Source: an uncultured Oribacterium sp. (GTDB lineage: Bacteria > Bacillota > Clostridia > Lachnospirales > Lachnospiraceae). From it: DNA of 14,209 nucleotides. The stretch's first letter is position 1. Each line of letters starts with the position of its first letter. The DNA lies in the NCBI GenBank assembly GCA_934279105.1, contig CAKQWR010000037.1, positions 1-14,209 on the forward strand. The letters run 5' to 3'. The notes beneath the pieces are model-generated. The model searched no databases. It worked only from the letters and a program-made list of their open reading frames with translations, and was not told where the DNA came from. Positions 1-7,158 of the stretch are shown piece by piece. The position numbers and the translations under genes were made by a program.

Positions 1-1
1 C

Positions 2-250
2 GCAGAGGGTGGACGCCTCTGCATCATCACCTTCCATTCCCTCGAGGATCGGATCGTGAAGACGAAATTCCGCACAGCTGAGAAGCCGTGCATCTGTCCA
101 CCGGAGTTTCCGGTTTGTGTATGTGGACGAAAGTCGAAGGGGAGAGTCATTACTCGAAAGCCGATTCTTCCGAGTGCACAGGAACTCGAGGAGAACTCGA
201 GATCGAAGAGTGCGAAGCTTCGGATTTTCGAAAAGCATACGGAAATGTAA
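2..250 (+). CDS. rsmH: 16S rRNA (cytosine(1402)-N(4))-methyltransferase RsmH, C-terminal part
   Basis: The reading frame is open from the left window edge, so this is the last 82 codons of a gene that starts upstream. The family (MraW/RsmH) methylates N4 of C1402 in the 16S rRNA decoding site using S-adenosylmethionine. The visible part holds the conserved segment [18 protein letters not shown] near its start. After it comes the cysteine-containing stretch [14 protein letters not shown] and the typical tail [23 protein letters not shown]. The stop is TAA at 248-250. The catalytic N-terminal domain lies outside the window. The gene usually opens dcw clusters next to ftsL, as here (50-base gap). 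Identification is firm from motif and context. Confidence 0.95.
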   Translation, partial: AEGGRLCIITFHSLEDRIVKTKFRTAEKPCICPPEFPVCVCGRKSKGRVITRKPILPSAQELEENSRSKSAKLRIFEKHTEM

Positions 251-262
251 ATACAAGTATAG

Positions 263-283
263 GATCCGGAACCGATCCGGATC
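263..283 (+). repeat. small hairpin between rsmH and ftsL
   Basis: GATCCGG (263-269) is followed by its exact reverse complement CCGGATC (277-283), giving a 7-bp stem with a 7-base loop. GATCCGG also recurs directly at 274-280. The hairpin ends 3 bases before the ftsL ribosome-binding site (AGGGGGA, 287-293) and has no T-run, so it is not a terminator. A role in mRNA processing or translation is inference only. Confidence 0.4.
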
Positions 284-300
284 AACAGGGGGAAAGTATT

Positions 301-840
301 ATGGCGAGGACGAAACGAACAAATGCGGTACGCGTGCCGCGAATGACAGGGGCATATGTCGAAGGGAATACGGTTCGTACGGTCCAGCCGAAGCACCGAC
401 CGGGCAGGGAGGAGCTGGAGCGTCGGGAACTGGCACGAAAGCGTGAACAGCAGAGAATTCTCGAAGAGCGTGAGCTGGAGCATCGCGCGCAGCAGGAGAG
501 ACTTCGCCATAAAACGGTCGCGATCGATCGAACGTATCTCGCGGTACTGGTTACGGCCTCTGTTTTTACGCTGGGACTTTGTTTTTCTTATATTAAAATG
601 CAGACCTCGATCAATACGAGAATTTCCGCCATTGAGATGAAAAAGCAGAAGCTTGATCAGCTCAAGTCAGAAAATGACGCACTTCAGAATAGTATCGATA
701 CGTCACTGAATCTGGATGAAATCTACCGTGTGGCAACACAGGAACTCGGTATGGTATATGCGTCGAAAAATCAGACGATTACGTATGATAAGACGGAAAG
801 CGAGTATGTAAGACAATATGAGGACATCCCAAAATACTGA
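301..840 (+). CDS. ftsL: FtsL-like cell division protein
   Basis: This 179-residue bitopic membrane protein has the FtsL layout. A charged cytoplasmic segment (residues 1-77) is rich in Arg and Glu, with likely helix at 35-70. One membrane helix follows at about 78-98 (TYLAVLVTASVFTLGLC). Next is an extracytoplasmic coiled-coil segment (about 100-140), then the family-typical end I-Y-R-V-A-T-Q-E-L-G-M followed by Q-T-I-T-Y. FtsL pairs with DivIC-type proteins and DivIB, and helps activate FtsW and its PBP at the septum. ATG 301 is chosen because AGGGGGA lies 7 bases upstream; the frame is open further back to 88 but that part overlaps rsmH. The cytoplasmic arm is longer than in model FtsL proteins. 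The family is fast evolving, so the call rests on topology, the LGM motif and position between rsmH and the PBP gene. Confidence 0.8.
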   Translation: MARTKRTNAVRVPRMTGAYVEGNTVRTVQPKHRPGREELERRELARKREQQRILEERELEHRAQQERLRHKTVAIDRTYLAVLVTASVFTLGLCFSYIKMQTSINTRISAIEMKKQKLDQLKSENDALQNSIDTSLNLDEIYRVATQELGMVYASKNQTITYDKTESEYVRQYEDIPKY

Positions 841-3106
841 TCAAAACAGGAGACGAAACCGGGGGAAGATTCTTCCCCCGTACATGCAGAGAAAGCTAGC
901 CATTACACTATGTGTGATAATGCTAGCTTTAATTGCGCTTATCCTGGCAATTTATAAGCTGGTACGAAACAACAGCGAGGAGTACAACAAAATCGTACTG
1001 TCCCAGCGTCAGGCATCCTATGATTCGCGATCGATTCCGTTCCGGCGTGGCGATATCATGGATCGAAACGGCACCGTGCTCGCAACGAGCCAGAAGGTGT
1101 ACAACCTGATCATCGACCCGCGCGTGATTCACTCGGGACAGGATGAACGCTATGTGGATTCGACGATTCAGGCGCTCGTCGCCTTTTTTGAATATGATGA
1201 ATCAGAGCTTCGCAAGCTGCTCACGGAGAAGGCGGATAAGTCGTATGTGAAGTATGCGAAGGGACTGAGCTATGACCAGAAGTCCGGATGGGAAGCCTAT
1301 GTGAAGGAGCAGAACGCAGCGTACGCAAAGAGTGGCTCCAAGGCAAGAATCAAAGGTATCTGGTTCGAGGATGAGTATAAGCGCAGCTACCCATACAATT
1401 CCCTGGCCTGCAACATCATCGGCTTTTCAAGTGCCGATGGTTCTTCCGGAACCGGCGGTGTCGAGCAGTATTACAACGACACGCTGATGGGTATCAACGG
1501 CCGTGAATATGGCTATCTCGACAGCGATACGAAGCTGCAGTCTGTACTGAAAGAGCCGAGTGACGGTAATTCCGTCGTCACCACCATCAATACGAATATT
1601 CAGATGTCACTTGAAAAGTATCTCAACAAGTGGCAGACCGAGGATATCGGCTCGAAGATGGCGGCGGCGATCGTGATGGATCCGAACACCGGAGAGGTGC
1701 TCGCGATGGGCTCTACCAATCAGTTCGACCTGAATGACCCACGTGCGCTGGACAGCTCTGTCTATACGGATGAGTATCTGATGCAGCTCGGTCGTAAGGA
1801 GGCCGTCGGTGTCTACCGTCGTGAGAATCCGGATGCCGCTGCGATTACAGAGGATGAGGTCTCGAAGTATTTTTCAACGGACGACATTCTGTCCTATGGC
1901 CGTCAGGTGGCCTGGAACCAGATGTGGCGAGATATCCCGGTGTCCGATACCTACGAGCCGGGTTCCGTAGCAAAGGCGATTACGCTGGCAGGCGCGCTGG
2001 AAGAAAAGGCCATTACCCCGAATACGACCTTCGACTGTCAGGGATATATCGAGTTAAATGACGGCATTCATACTTGGCGTATCCGTTGCCATAACCGTGA
2101 AGGCGATGGCATCCTGGATGCAACCATGGGCCTTGCGAAGTCGTGCAACGTTTACCTCATGAATACGGCGTTCAATGAAGGTGCTCAGAATTTCGTGAAG
2201 TATCAGCATGTCTTCGGCTTCGGTGAGTATACAGGTATCGACCTGCCGGCAGAGGCGGACACGACAGACCTCGTGTACAATGCAGATAATATGGGACGTA
2301 CGGCACTCGCGACCAACTCCTTCGGCCAGAACTATAACGTTACGATGATTCAGATGGCAGCCGCCTACTGCAGTATCATCAATGGTGGAAGCTACTATAA
2401 GCCACATGTGGTAAAGCAGATTCTGAACAGTAACGGAACCGTTGTCGAGGATGTGAAGCCGGAGCTTCTCCGGACTACCTGCTCGAAGTCGACCAGTGAT
2501 TTCCTGAAACAGGCACTGTACCAGACCGTCGAAGTGGGAACCGGTAAGAAGGCGAAGATTCAGGGCTATCATGTCGGCGGAAAGACGGGTACCGCCGAGA
2601 AGCTGCCACGTTCTGCGAAAAATTATCTTGTTTCCTTCTGCGGTTTCGCACCGGTTGAGGACCCGCAGCTGCTTGTGTATGTCATCGTGGATACGCCGAA
2701 CCTCGTCGGTGAGGCGCAGGCGACGGCGTCCTTTGCAGTCAATATCGAGCGTGAAATCATGAATGACGCGCTTCAGTTCCTGAATATCGCACCTTCCGGT
2801 GATACGGATCCGGAAGATTCCATCAATGCATCACTTCAGCAGAATCCGGAGGGGATTTCTTCGGAAACGATGGGGGCACAGGTAAACAGTACCGCAGGCG
2901 CAGATGGCGAAACCAGTGCGGATGGAAGTGAAGTACCGACGGAAACCGATGCGGATGGCAATGTAGTGCCTCCGAGTACGACGGTAGCCATCGGCGATGA
3001 AGTCGTGGAACCGGGCGGAGATGATGAAGGCTTCGCACTTCCGGAAGCCGTTCCGGGGGAAGAAAGCTCGACCGATACAGAATCGGAAAGCAGCACGACA
3101 GGATAA
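818..3106 (+). CDS. ftsI: class B penicillin-binding protein (FtsI/PBP2/SpoVD type transpeptidase)
   Basis: A 762-residue membrane-anchored D,D-transpeptidase that crosslinks septal peptidoglycan with FtsW. One membrane helix lies at about 27-48. The dimerisation domain (about 68-245) starts with the typical R-G-D-I-M-D-R-N-G-T-V-L-A. The transpeptidase domain has all three active-site motifs: S383-V-A-K386 in YEPGSVAK, S442-C-N444, and K589-T-G591 in GGKTGTAEK. About 85 residues separate MDPNTGEVLAMGS from YEPGS, which looks longer than usual. The last 102 residues (661-762) hold no Lys or Arg, are rich in Asp, Glu, Ser, Thr and Gly, and replace the PASTA domains found in some relatives. ATG 818 overlaps the ftsL end by 23 bases and has only a distant GGAAAG. 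ATG 884 (residue 23) would also leave an intact protein. Whether it acts in vegetative division (FtsI) or sporulation (SpoVD) cannot be decided here. Confidence 0.93.
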   Translation: MRTSQNTDQNRRRNRGKILPPYMQRKLAITLCVIMLALIALILAIYKLVRNNSEEYNKIVLSQRQASYDSRSIPFRRGDIMDRNGTVLATSQKVYNLIIDPRVIHSGQDERYVDSTIQALVAFFEYDESELRKLLTEKADKSYVKYAKGLSYDQKSGWEAYVKEQNAAYAKSGSKARIKGIWFEDEYKRSYPYNSLACNIIGFSSADGSSGTGGVEQYYNDTLMGINGREYGYLDSDTKLQSVLKEPSDGNSVVTTINTNIQMSLEKYLNKWQTEDIGSKMAAAIVMDPNTGEVLAMGSTNQFDLNDPRALDSSVYTDEYLMQLGRKEAVGVYRRENPDAAAITEDEVSKYFSTDDILSYGRQVAWNQMWRDIPVSDTYEPGSVAKAITLAGALEEKAITPNTTFDCQGYIELNDGIHTWRIRCHNREGDGILDATMGLAKSCNVYLMNTAFNEGAQNFVKYQHVFGFGEYTGIDLPAEADTTDLVYNADNMGRTALATNSFGQNYNVTMIQMAAAYCSIINGGSYYKPHVVKQILNSNGTVVEDVKPELLRTTCSKSTSDFLKQALYQTVEVGTGKKAKIQGYHVGGKTGTAEKLPRSAKNYLVSFCGFAPVEDPQLLVYVIVDTPNLVGEAQATASFAVNIEREIMNDALQFLNIAPSGDTDPEDSINASLQQNPEGISSETMGAQVNSTAGADGETSADGSEVPTETDADGNVVPPSTTVAIGDEVVEPGGDDEGFALPEAVPGEESSTDTESESSTTG
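861..879 (+). repeat. 19-base palindrome at the 5' end of the PBP gene
   Basis: GGGGGAAGA (861-869) and TCTTCCCCC (871-879) are exact reverse complements around one central base. As RNA this would form a roughly 8-bp G-C-rich hairpin with a 3-base loop. It lies inside the PBP reading frame (codons 15-21), between the two possible start codons at 818 and 884. It could affect initiation at either, but no function is shown. There is no T-run, so a terminator is unlikely. Confidence 0.45.
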
Positions 3107-3143
3107 GGCCGTATCCGCTCTTGAAAGAATATATGGCCACGTC

Positions 3144-3172
3144 TTGCATTTCCGGTTCGAGAAGAATATAGT
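3144..3172 (+). promoter_or_regulatory. possible sigma-A promoter for mraY
   Basis: In the 108-base gap after the PBP gene, TTGCAT (3144-3149) and TATAGT (3167-3172) are spaced by 17 bases. The -10 box matches the consensus in 5 of 6 positions and the -35 box in only 3 of 6. It lies 43 bases before the mraY start. The spacing is right but a -35 this weak could be chance, and the gene may also be read from upstream. Confidence 0.35.
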
Positions 3173-3214
3173 TGTTTGCTGCATCAATCTGACATTTTTA
3201 CTTGGAGTTTAACT

Positions 3215-4177
3215 ATGTATCTTGATTTTGTGATATCTATTCTTATGGGATTCGCGCTGGTGGCGCTCAGTATGCCCTTTGCAATTCCGGAACTTCATAA
3301 ACTGAAGTTCGGACAGGAAGTCCGAGATGATGGACCGAAGGCACATCTGAAGAAGCAGGGCACCCCGACGATGGGCGGTCTCGTTTTCGTACTGGCCATC
3401 GTAATCGTCAGCCTTTTCTATGTTCGGCGCTATCCGAAAATTCTTCCGGTGATGCTTCTGACGGTCGGCTTCGGTATCGTTGGATTCATCGATGATTTCC
3501 TGAAAGTCGTAAAACACCAGTCCGAAGGCTTCAATCCGAAGCAGAAATTCCTTTGTCAGCTGGTTTTCTGCGTCATTTTTGCGCTGTATCTGTACCTTTC
3601 ACCGGCGTATGATCATCGCATGCAGATTCCGTTTACACAAATCTATCTGGATCTCGGATGGTTCTATGTACCGGCGCTCCTCTTTATCGTTCTCGGTACA
3701 GACAATGGTGCGAATTTTACAGATGGTCTTGATGGACTGGCCAGCTCGGTTACCGCAGTGATTGCGCTGTTTCTCGGTTTCGTCAGCCTCTACTTCGGGA
3801 AAGCCGATGGACAGCTGGCACCGATTTCCGGTGCGGTATTCGGCGCACTGATGGGATTTTTGATGTTTAACTGCTACCCGGCGAAGGTGTTTATGGGAGA
3901 TACCGGTTCTCTGGCGCTCGGCGGTTTCGTCGCAGCCGCTGCATTTGAAATGGGAATTCCGCTCTTTATCCCGATCTTCGCACTGATTTATCTTGTGGAA
4001 GTACTGTCTGTCATCATTCAGGTGACCTACTTTAAAAAGACCCATGGAAAGAGAATCTTTCGTATGGCGCCGATCCACCATCACTTCGAACTCGGAGGCT
4101 GGTCGGAAACCAAGGTGGTAACTGTTTTTTCGGTGATTACAGTGCTTTTGTGTCTGGTAGCGAGTCTGGGAATGTAG
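3215..4177 (+). CDS. mraY: phospho-N-acetylmuramoyl-pentapeptide-transferase
   Basis: This 320-residue polytopic membrane enzyme transfers phospho-MurNAc-pentapeptide from UDP to undecaprenyl phosphate, making lipid I at the inner face of the membrane. Family motifs are all present: K-Q-G-T-P-T-M-G-G (48-55), the Asp pair in F-I-D-D-F (D93, D94), N-x-x-NFTDGLDGL (164-175), F-M-G-D-T-G-S (226-232) and the P-I-H-H-H-F-E segment (286-292). Length matches the family. ATG 3215 is preferred because GGAG (3204-3207) lies 7 bases upstream. An in-frame TTG at 3176 would add 13 residues without a good ribosome site and is less likely. It is followed 31 bases later by murD, consistent with one transcript. 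Confidence 0.97.
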   Translation: MYLDFVISILMGFALVALSMPFAIPELHKLKFGQEVRDDGPKAHLKKQGTPTMGGLVFVLAIVIVSLFYVRRYPKILPVMLLTVGFGIVGFIDDFLKVVKHQSEGFNPKQKFLCQLVFCVIFALYLYLSPAYDHRMQIPFTQIYLDLGWFYVPALLFIVLGTDNGANFTDGLDGLASSVTAVIALFLGFVSLYFGKADGQLAPISGAVFGALMGFLMFNCYPAKVFMGDTGSLALGGFVAAAAFEMGIPLFIPIFALIYLVEVLSVIIQVTYFKKTHGKRIFRMAPIHHHFELGGWSETKVVTVFSVITVLLCLVASLGM

Positions 4178-4208
4178 ACAGTAGAACATAGTTGACGGGG
4201 TGAATGAG

Positions 4209-5564
4209 ATGGATAGTCAGAAGGTGCTCGTGCTTGGCACGGGAAAGAGCGGTATCTGTGCCGCAAAGCAGATTTTACAACTGGGAGGACAGGTCGTCCT
4301 CTATGATTCAAACGAGAAGCTGGACACGGTGAAACTGATGAAAAACTTCAGAAAGAGAGATCAGATCCGGCTGGTGACCGGTGAACTGAAACCGACAGAT
4401 CTCGTATCGGTGGATCTCGCCGTGATCAGCCCGGGTATCCCACTTGATAAACCGTTTGTAAAGCTGATCGATGGAGCGAAGATCCCGATCTGGGGCGAAA
4501 TTGAGCTTGCGTATCAATCCAGCAAGGGAAAGCTTGCCGCGGTGACCGGTACCAATGGTAAGACGACGACGGTTTCACTGATTGGAGAAATATTTAAAAC
4601 GACGTATGATGATACGCATATATGCGGAAACATCGGTAATCCATTTACTGCAGAAGCGCTGGAAACAACCGACGCGTCAGCGACGATCCTGGAGGTGAGT
4701 TCCTTCCAGCTCGAGACCATCATGGATTTCCACCCACATGTGTCCTGCATTACCAACATCACCCCGGACCATCTCGATCGTCATAAAACGATGAAAAACT
4801 ATGTGAAGGTCAAAGAGAGCATCGCCCTCAACCAGACCGAAGAGGATTATATCGTTCTGAATTATGAGGATCCGGAGCTCCGCAAGTTCGGTAAGCGGAA
4901 GACCCTGAAGCCACAGGTGATCTGGTTCAGTTCCGAGCATGAGCTGAAGGATGGATTTTACTATAAGGATTCTGAAATCCATTATGCACATGATGGTGAG
5001 GATGAAGTGCTCCTCAACGTACTGGACACAAATCTTCTCGGTGCACATAATTATGAGAATATCATGTGTGCCATCGCGGTTTCCATGGAAATGGGCGTGC
5101 CGATGAAAAAAATTATTTCGGCAGTGAAGAAGTTTAAACCGGTAGAACATCGAATCGAATTTGTACGTGAGCGGAATGGCGTTCGTTACTATAACGATTC
5201 GAAGGGAACCAACCCGGATGCAGCCATCAAGGCACTGCTTGCGATGCCGGGTCCGGTGGTCCTGATCGGCGGCGGTTATGATAAAGAAATACCGTTCGAC
5301 GACTGGTGCAAGCTGTTTAAGGGCAGAGTCAAGTATCTCGTCCTGATCGGACAGACGCGAAACATCATCGCGGAGTGTGCGAAGAAATATGGTTTTACGA
5401 ACGTCATGTTTGCAGAGGATATGGATGAAGCAGTAAAGGACTGTGCAGCTTATGCAGATGAGGGAGATTATGTACTTCTGAGTCCGGCATGCGCATCCTG
5501 GGGTATGTTCCCGAACTATGAAGAGCGTGGCCGCATCTTCAAGGAGTGCGTAAAGAACCTGTGA
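4209..5564 (+). CDS. murD: UDP-N-acetylmuramoyl-L-alanine--D-glutamate ligase
   Basis: This 451-residue cytoplasmic Mur ligase adds D-glutamate to UDP-MurNAc-L-alanine using ATP. The N-terminal domain has a Rossmann-like start (V-L-V-L-G-T-G-K-S-G). The ATP loop G-T-N-G-K-T-T lies at 114-120. The central domain has S-S-F-Q-L-E (164-169) and ITPDHLDRH (184-192). The C-terminal domain has NDSKGTNPDA (329-338) and the MurD-specific SPACASWGMF followed by NYEERG (425-441). ATG 4209 is chosen because GGGGTG sits 6 bases upstream. A GTG at 4200 in the same frame would add three residues and overlaps that ribosome site. Spacing to ftsW is 83 bases, with no terminator seen. Confidence 0.97.
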   Translation: MDSQKVLVLGTGKSGICAAKQILQLGGQVVLYDSNEKLDTVKLMKNFRKRDQIRLVTGELKPTDLVSVDLAVISPGIPLDKPFVKLIDGAKIPIWGEIELAYQSSKGKLAAVTGTNGKTTTVSLIGEIFKTTYDDTHICGNIGNPFTAEALETTDASATILEVSSFQLETIMDFHPHVSCITNITPDHLDRHKTMKNYVKVKESIALNQTEEDYIVLNYEDPELRKFGKRKTLKPQVIWFSSEHELKDGFYYKDSEIHYAHDGEDEVLLNVLDTNLLGAHNYENIMCAIAVSMEMGVPMKKIISAVKKFKPVEHRIEFVRERNGVRYYNDSKGTNPDAAIKALLAMPGPVVLIGGGYDKEIPFDDWCKLFKGRVKYLVLIGQTRNIIAECAKKYGFTNVMFAEDMDEAVKDCAAYADEGDYVLLSPACASWGMFPNYEERGRIFKECVKNL

Positions 5565-5647
5565 GGGGAATCGCCGGAAGGCATACACGCGGACACGAAC
5601 CGTAAAACGCAGAATAGATAAGATTGTAAGAAGCTGAAAGGAAAAAA

Positions 5648-6787
5648 ATGGCGAACAAAAAGAAAACGAAATATTTTTATGACTACAGTCTTCTGTTTGC
5701 CGTCATTTTTATCACCGGCTTCGGTATGATCATGATGTACTCTGCATCCGGTTATTCAGCACAGAGCCAGATGAACGATGCGATGTATTTTTTACGGCAT
5801 CAGGCGTTCTTTGCAGTCATCGGATTTGGTCTGATGATCATCATTTCCATTTTGGATTACCACCTGACGGCGATTCTTGCGAAAATCGGATATGCCGTCT
5901 CCTGGTTGCTGATTGCCGCAACCATGGTCATCGGTGTCGCATCGCATGGTTCTGCTCGCTGGATTCGACTCGGTGGTATCCGCTTTCAGCCATCGGAGCT
6001 TATGAAGATTGCGGTGATCGTACTGCTGTCGCTCTGTATCACCCATTATGGCTATCAGATCAATAACTGGAGAACCTGGTGGAAGGTTGCACTGATCGGC
6101 ATCGCCCCTGGTATCGTCGTCGCGGCGACGAATCTTTCGACCGCGATGATTATTCTCGGCATCACCTTCTTTATGATGTGGATCTCATCGAAACTGTACT
6201 GGCCGTTTGTGCTGTGTGGTGCGGCTGGGACGATGACCTATGTATTTGCGTATCCGATGGCGAAACTCCTGCAGAAACTGAATATCCTGCAGGAGTATCA
6301 GCTGACGAGAATCTTCGCATGGAAGGATCCGGCGAGTTATTCGGATGAAACCTTCCAGACACTACAGGGCCTGTATGCCATCGGCTCCGGTGGAATCTTC
6401 GGAAAAGGACTCGGGGAGTCGGTTCAGAAGTTTCTGATGCCGGAGGCACAGAATGATATGATTTTCACCATCATCTGTGAAGAACTCGGACTGTTCGGTG
6501 CCATTTCCCTGATCCTGATTTATGTATTTATCATTTACCGACTGTTTGATATCGCAAGAAATGCACGTGATTTATATGGTTCGATGCTGGTAATCGGTAT
6601 TCTCTGCCATATTTCACTCCAGGTGATTCTGAACATCGGTGTCGCAACCAACACGATTCCGAATACGGGTGTTACACTTCCGTTTGTCAGCTACGGAGGA
6701 ACCTCACTGGTTCTCCTGATGTGTGAAATCGGGCTGACACTGTCGGTTTCCAGACAGATACGACTGGAAGTGCCGATGCAGTCCTGA
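5648..6787 (+). CDS. ftsW: FtsW-type peptidoglycan glycosyltransferase (SEDS family)
   Basis: A 379-residue protein with about ten membrane helices, the usual SEDS length. SEDS proteins polymerise lipid II into glycan strands with a partner class B PBP. Here the partner is probably the product of 818-3106. Conserved features are H-G-S-A-R-W-I-R-L-G (100-109) followed by Q-P-S-E (114-117). The large extracytoplasmic loop carries W-K-D-P (225-228; D227 is in the position of the catalytic Asp of the family) and A-I-G-S-G-G-I-F-G-K-G (244-254). Also present are P-E-A-Q-N-D-M-I-F (265-273) and N-T-I-P-N-T-G-V-T-L-P followed by FVSYGGTS (335-353). The ribosome site is AAGGA (5638-5642), 5 bases before ATG. 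FtsW is preferred over RodA or SpoVE only because of cluster context; sequence alone does not separate them. Confidence 0.9.
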   Translation: MANKKKTKYFYDYSLLFAVIFITGFGMIMMYSASGYSAQSQMNDAMYFLRHQAFFAVIGFGLMIIISILDYHLTAILAKIGYAVSWLLIAATMVIGVASHGSARWIRLGGIRFQPSELMKIAVIVLLSLCITHYGYQINNWRTWWKVALIGIAPGIVVAATNLSTAMIILGITFFMMWISSKLYWPFVLCGAAGTMTYVFAYPMAKLLQKLNILQEYQLTRIFAWKDPASYSDETFQTLQGLYAIGSGGIFGKGLGESVQKFLMPEAQNDMIFTIICEELGLFGAISLILIYVFIIYRLFDIARNARDLYGSMLVIGILCHISLQVILNIGVATNTIPNTGVTLPFVSYGGTSLVLLMCEIGLTLSVSRQIRLEVPMQS

Positions 6788-6803
6788 GTGGACATCGGAG
6801 CAT

Positions 6804-7036
6804 CCGGAGACCCGGAGAATTCGCGCCCGGAAGCCGTACGGAGAGACCGTGGAAAAATCAAAATGGGGCCCTTAGAGCCGGTTGGAAAATTTTCCTCAGC
6901 ACCCTCGTGTAACGCTGCGTTCGCATCAGGCGAATCTCAGCGATTACCGAGGGCCTACCGGGTCTTAGGGCCCCATTTCAGATTTTTCAGGTCTCGGAGT
7001 ACTGTGCTTCCGGGCGCGAATTCTCCGGGCCTCCGG
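6804..7036 (+). repeat. 233-base imperfect hairpin (long inverted repeat) between ftsW and divIB
   Basis: The 371-base gap after ftsW has no convincing gene and is mostly one foldback. The outer arms 6804-6834 and 7006-7036 pair at 30 of 31 positions (one A-C mismatch, 6810/7030). Pairing continues inward: 6836-6839/6999-7002, 6843-6848/6990-6995, 6852-6859/6981-6988 and 6861-6872/6967-6978 (12 bp). Then come 6874-6885/6954-6965 (10 of 12), 6902-6907/6948-6953, 6909-6912/6944-6947, 6913-6917/6938-6942 and 6919-6924/6930-6935. The terminal loop is ATCAG (6925-6929). By hand count about 91 pairs form. The main asymmetry is a 16-base left bulge (6886-6901). No target-site duplication is evident. 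It could be a mobile foldback/MITE-like element, a structured RNA or an RNA-processing site. The structure is directly visible; any function is inference. Confidence 0.85.
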
Positions 7037-7037
7037 C

Positions 7038-7068
7038 TGAAATATGAAATATCAGATTTCAGATTTCA
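7038..7068 (+). repeat. AT-rich hairpin next to the long hairpin
   Basis: TGAAATATGAAAT (7038-7050) pairs at 12 of 13 positions with ATTTCAGATTTCA (7056-7068) around the loop ATCAG (7051-7055). Each arm contains the short unit (T)GAAAT or ATTTC twice. It begins one base after the long hairpin and has exactly the same five-base loop. No T-run follows directly, so it does not look like an intrinsic terminator. The remaining gap to divIB (7069-7158) holds only a T-rich stretch (7094-7099) inside a 5-bp CTCTA/TAGAG inverted repeat. I see no strong promoter there. Confidence 0.65.
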
Positions 7069-7158
7069 CATAGCGGACGGATGGTCAAGCTCTATTTTTT
7101 ATGGTAGAGTAGAGAACCGGTAAGAAAACGGGAGAAAAAGATAGAAAGAACGAATAGA

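Noticed and set aside
88..300. Upstream extension of the ftsL frame to 88
   Set aside because: The region overlaps the genuine rsmH end in another frame and lacks a ribosome site, while AGGGGGA supports ATG 301.
4192..4197. TTGACG resembling a -35 box before murD
   Set aside because: No -10-like hexamer lies 16-18 bases downstream; that stretch is already murD coding sequence. The bases mostly belong to the ribosome-site region.
6788..7123. Open frame of 111 codons starting with GTG directly after the ftsW stop
   Set aside because: It runs straight through both arms of the long hairpin, has no ribosome site, and the product resembles no protein family. It is open by chance in GC-rich inverted sequence.
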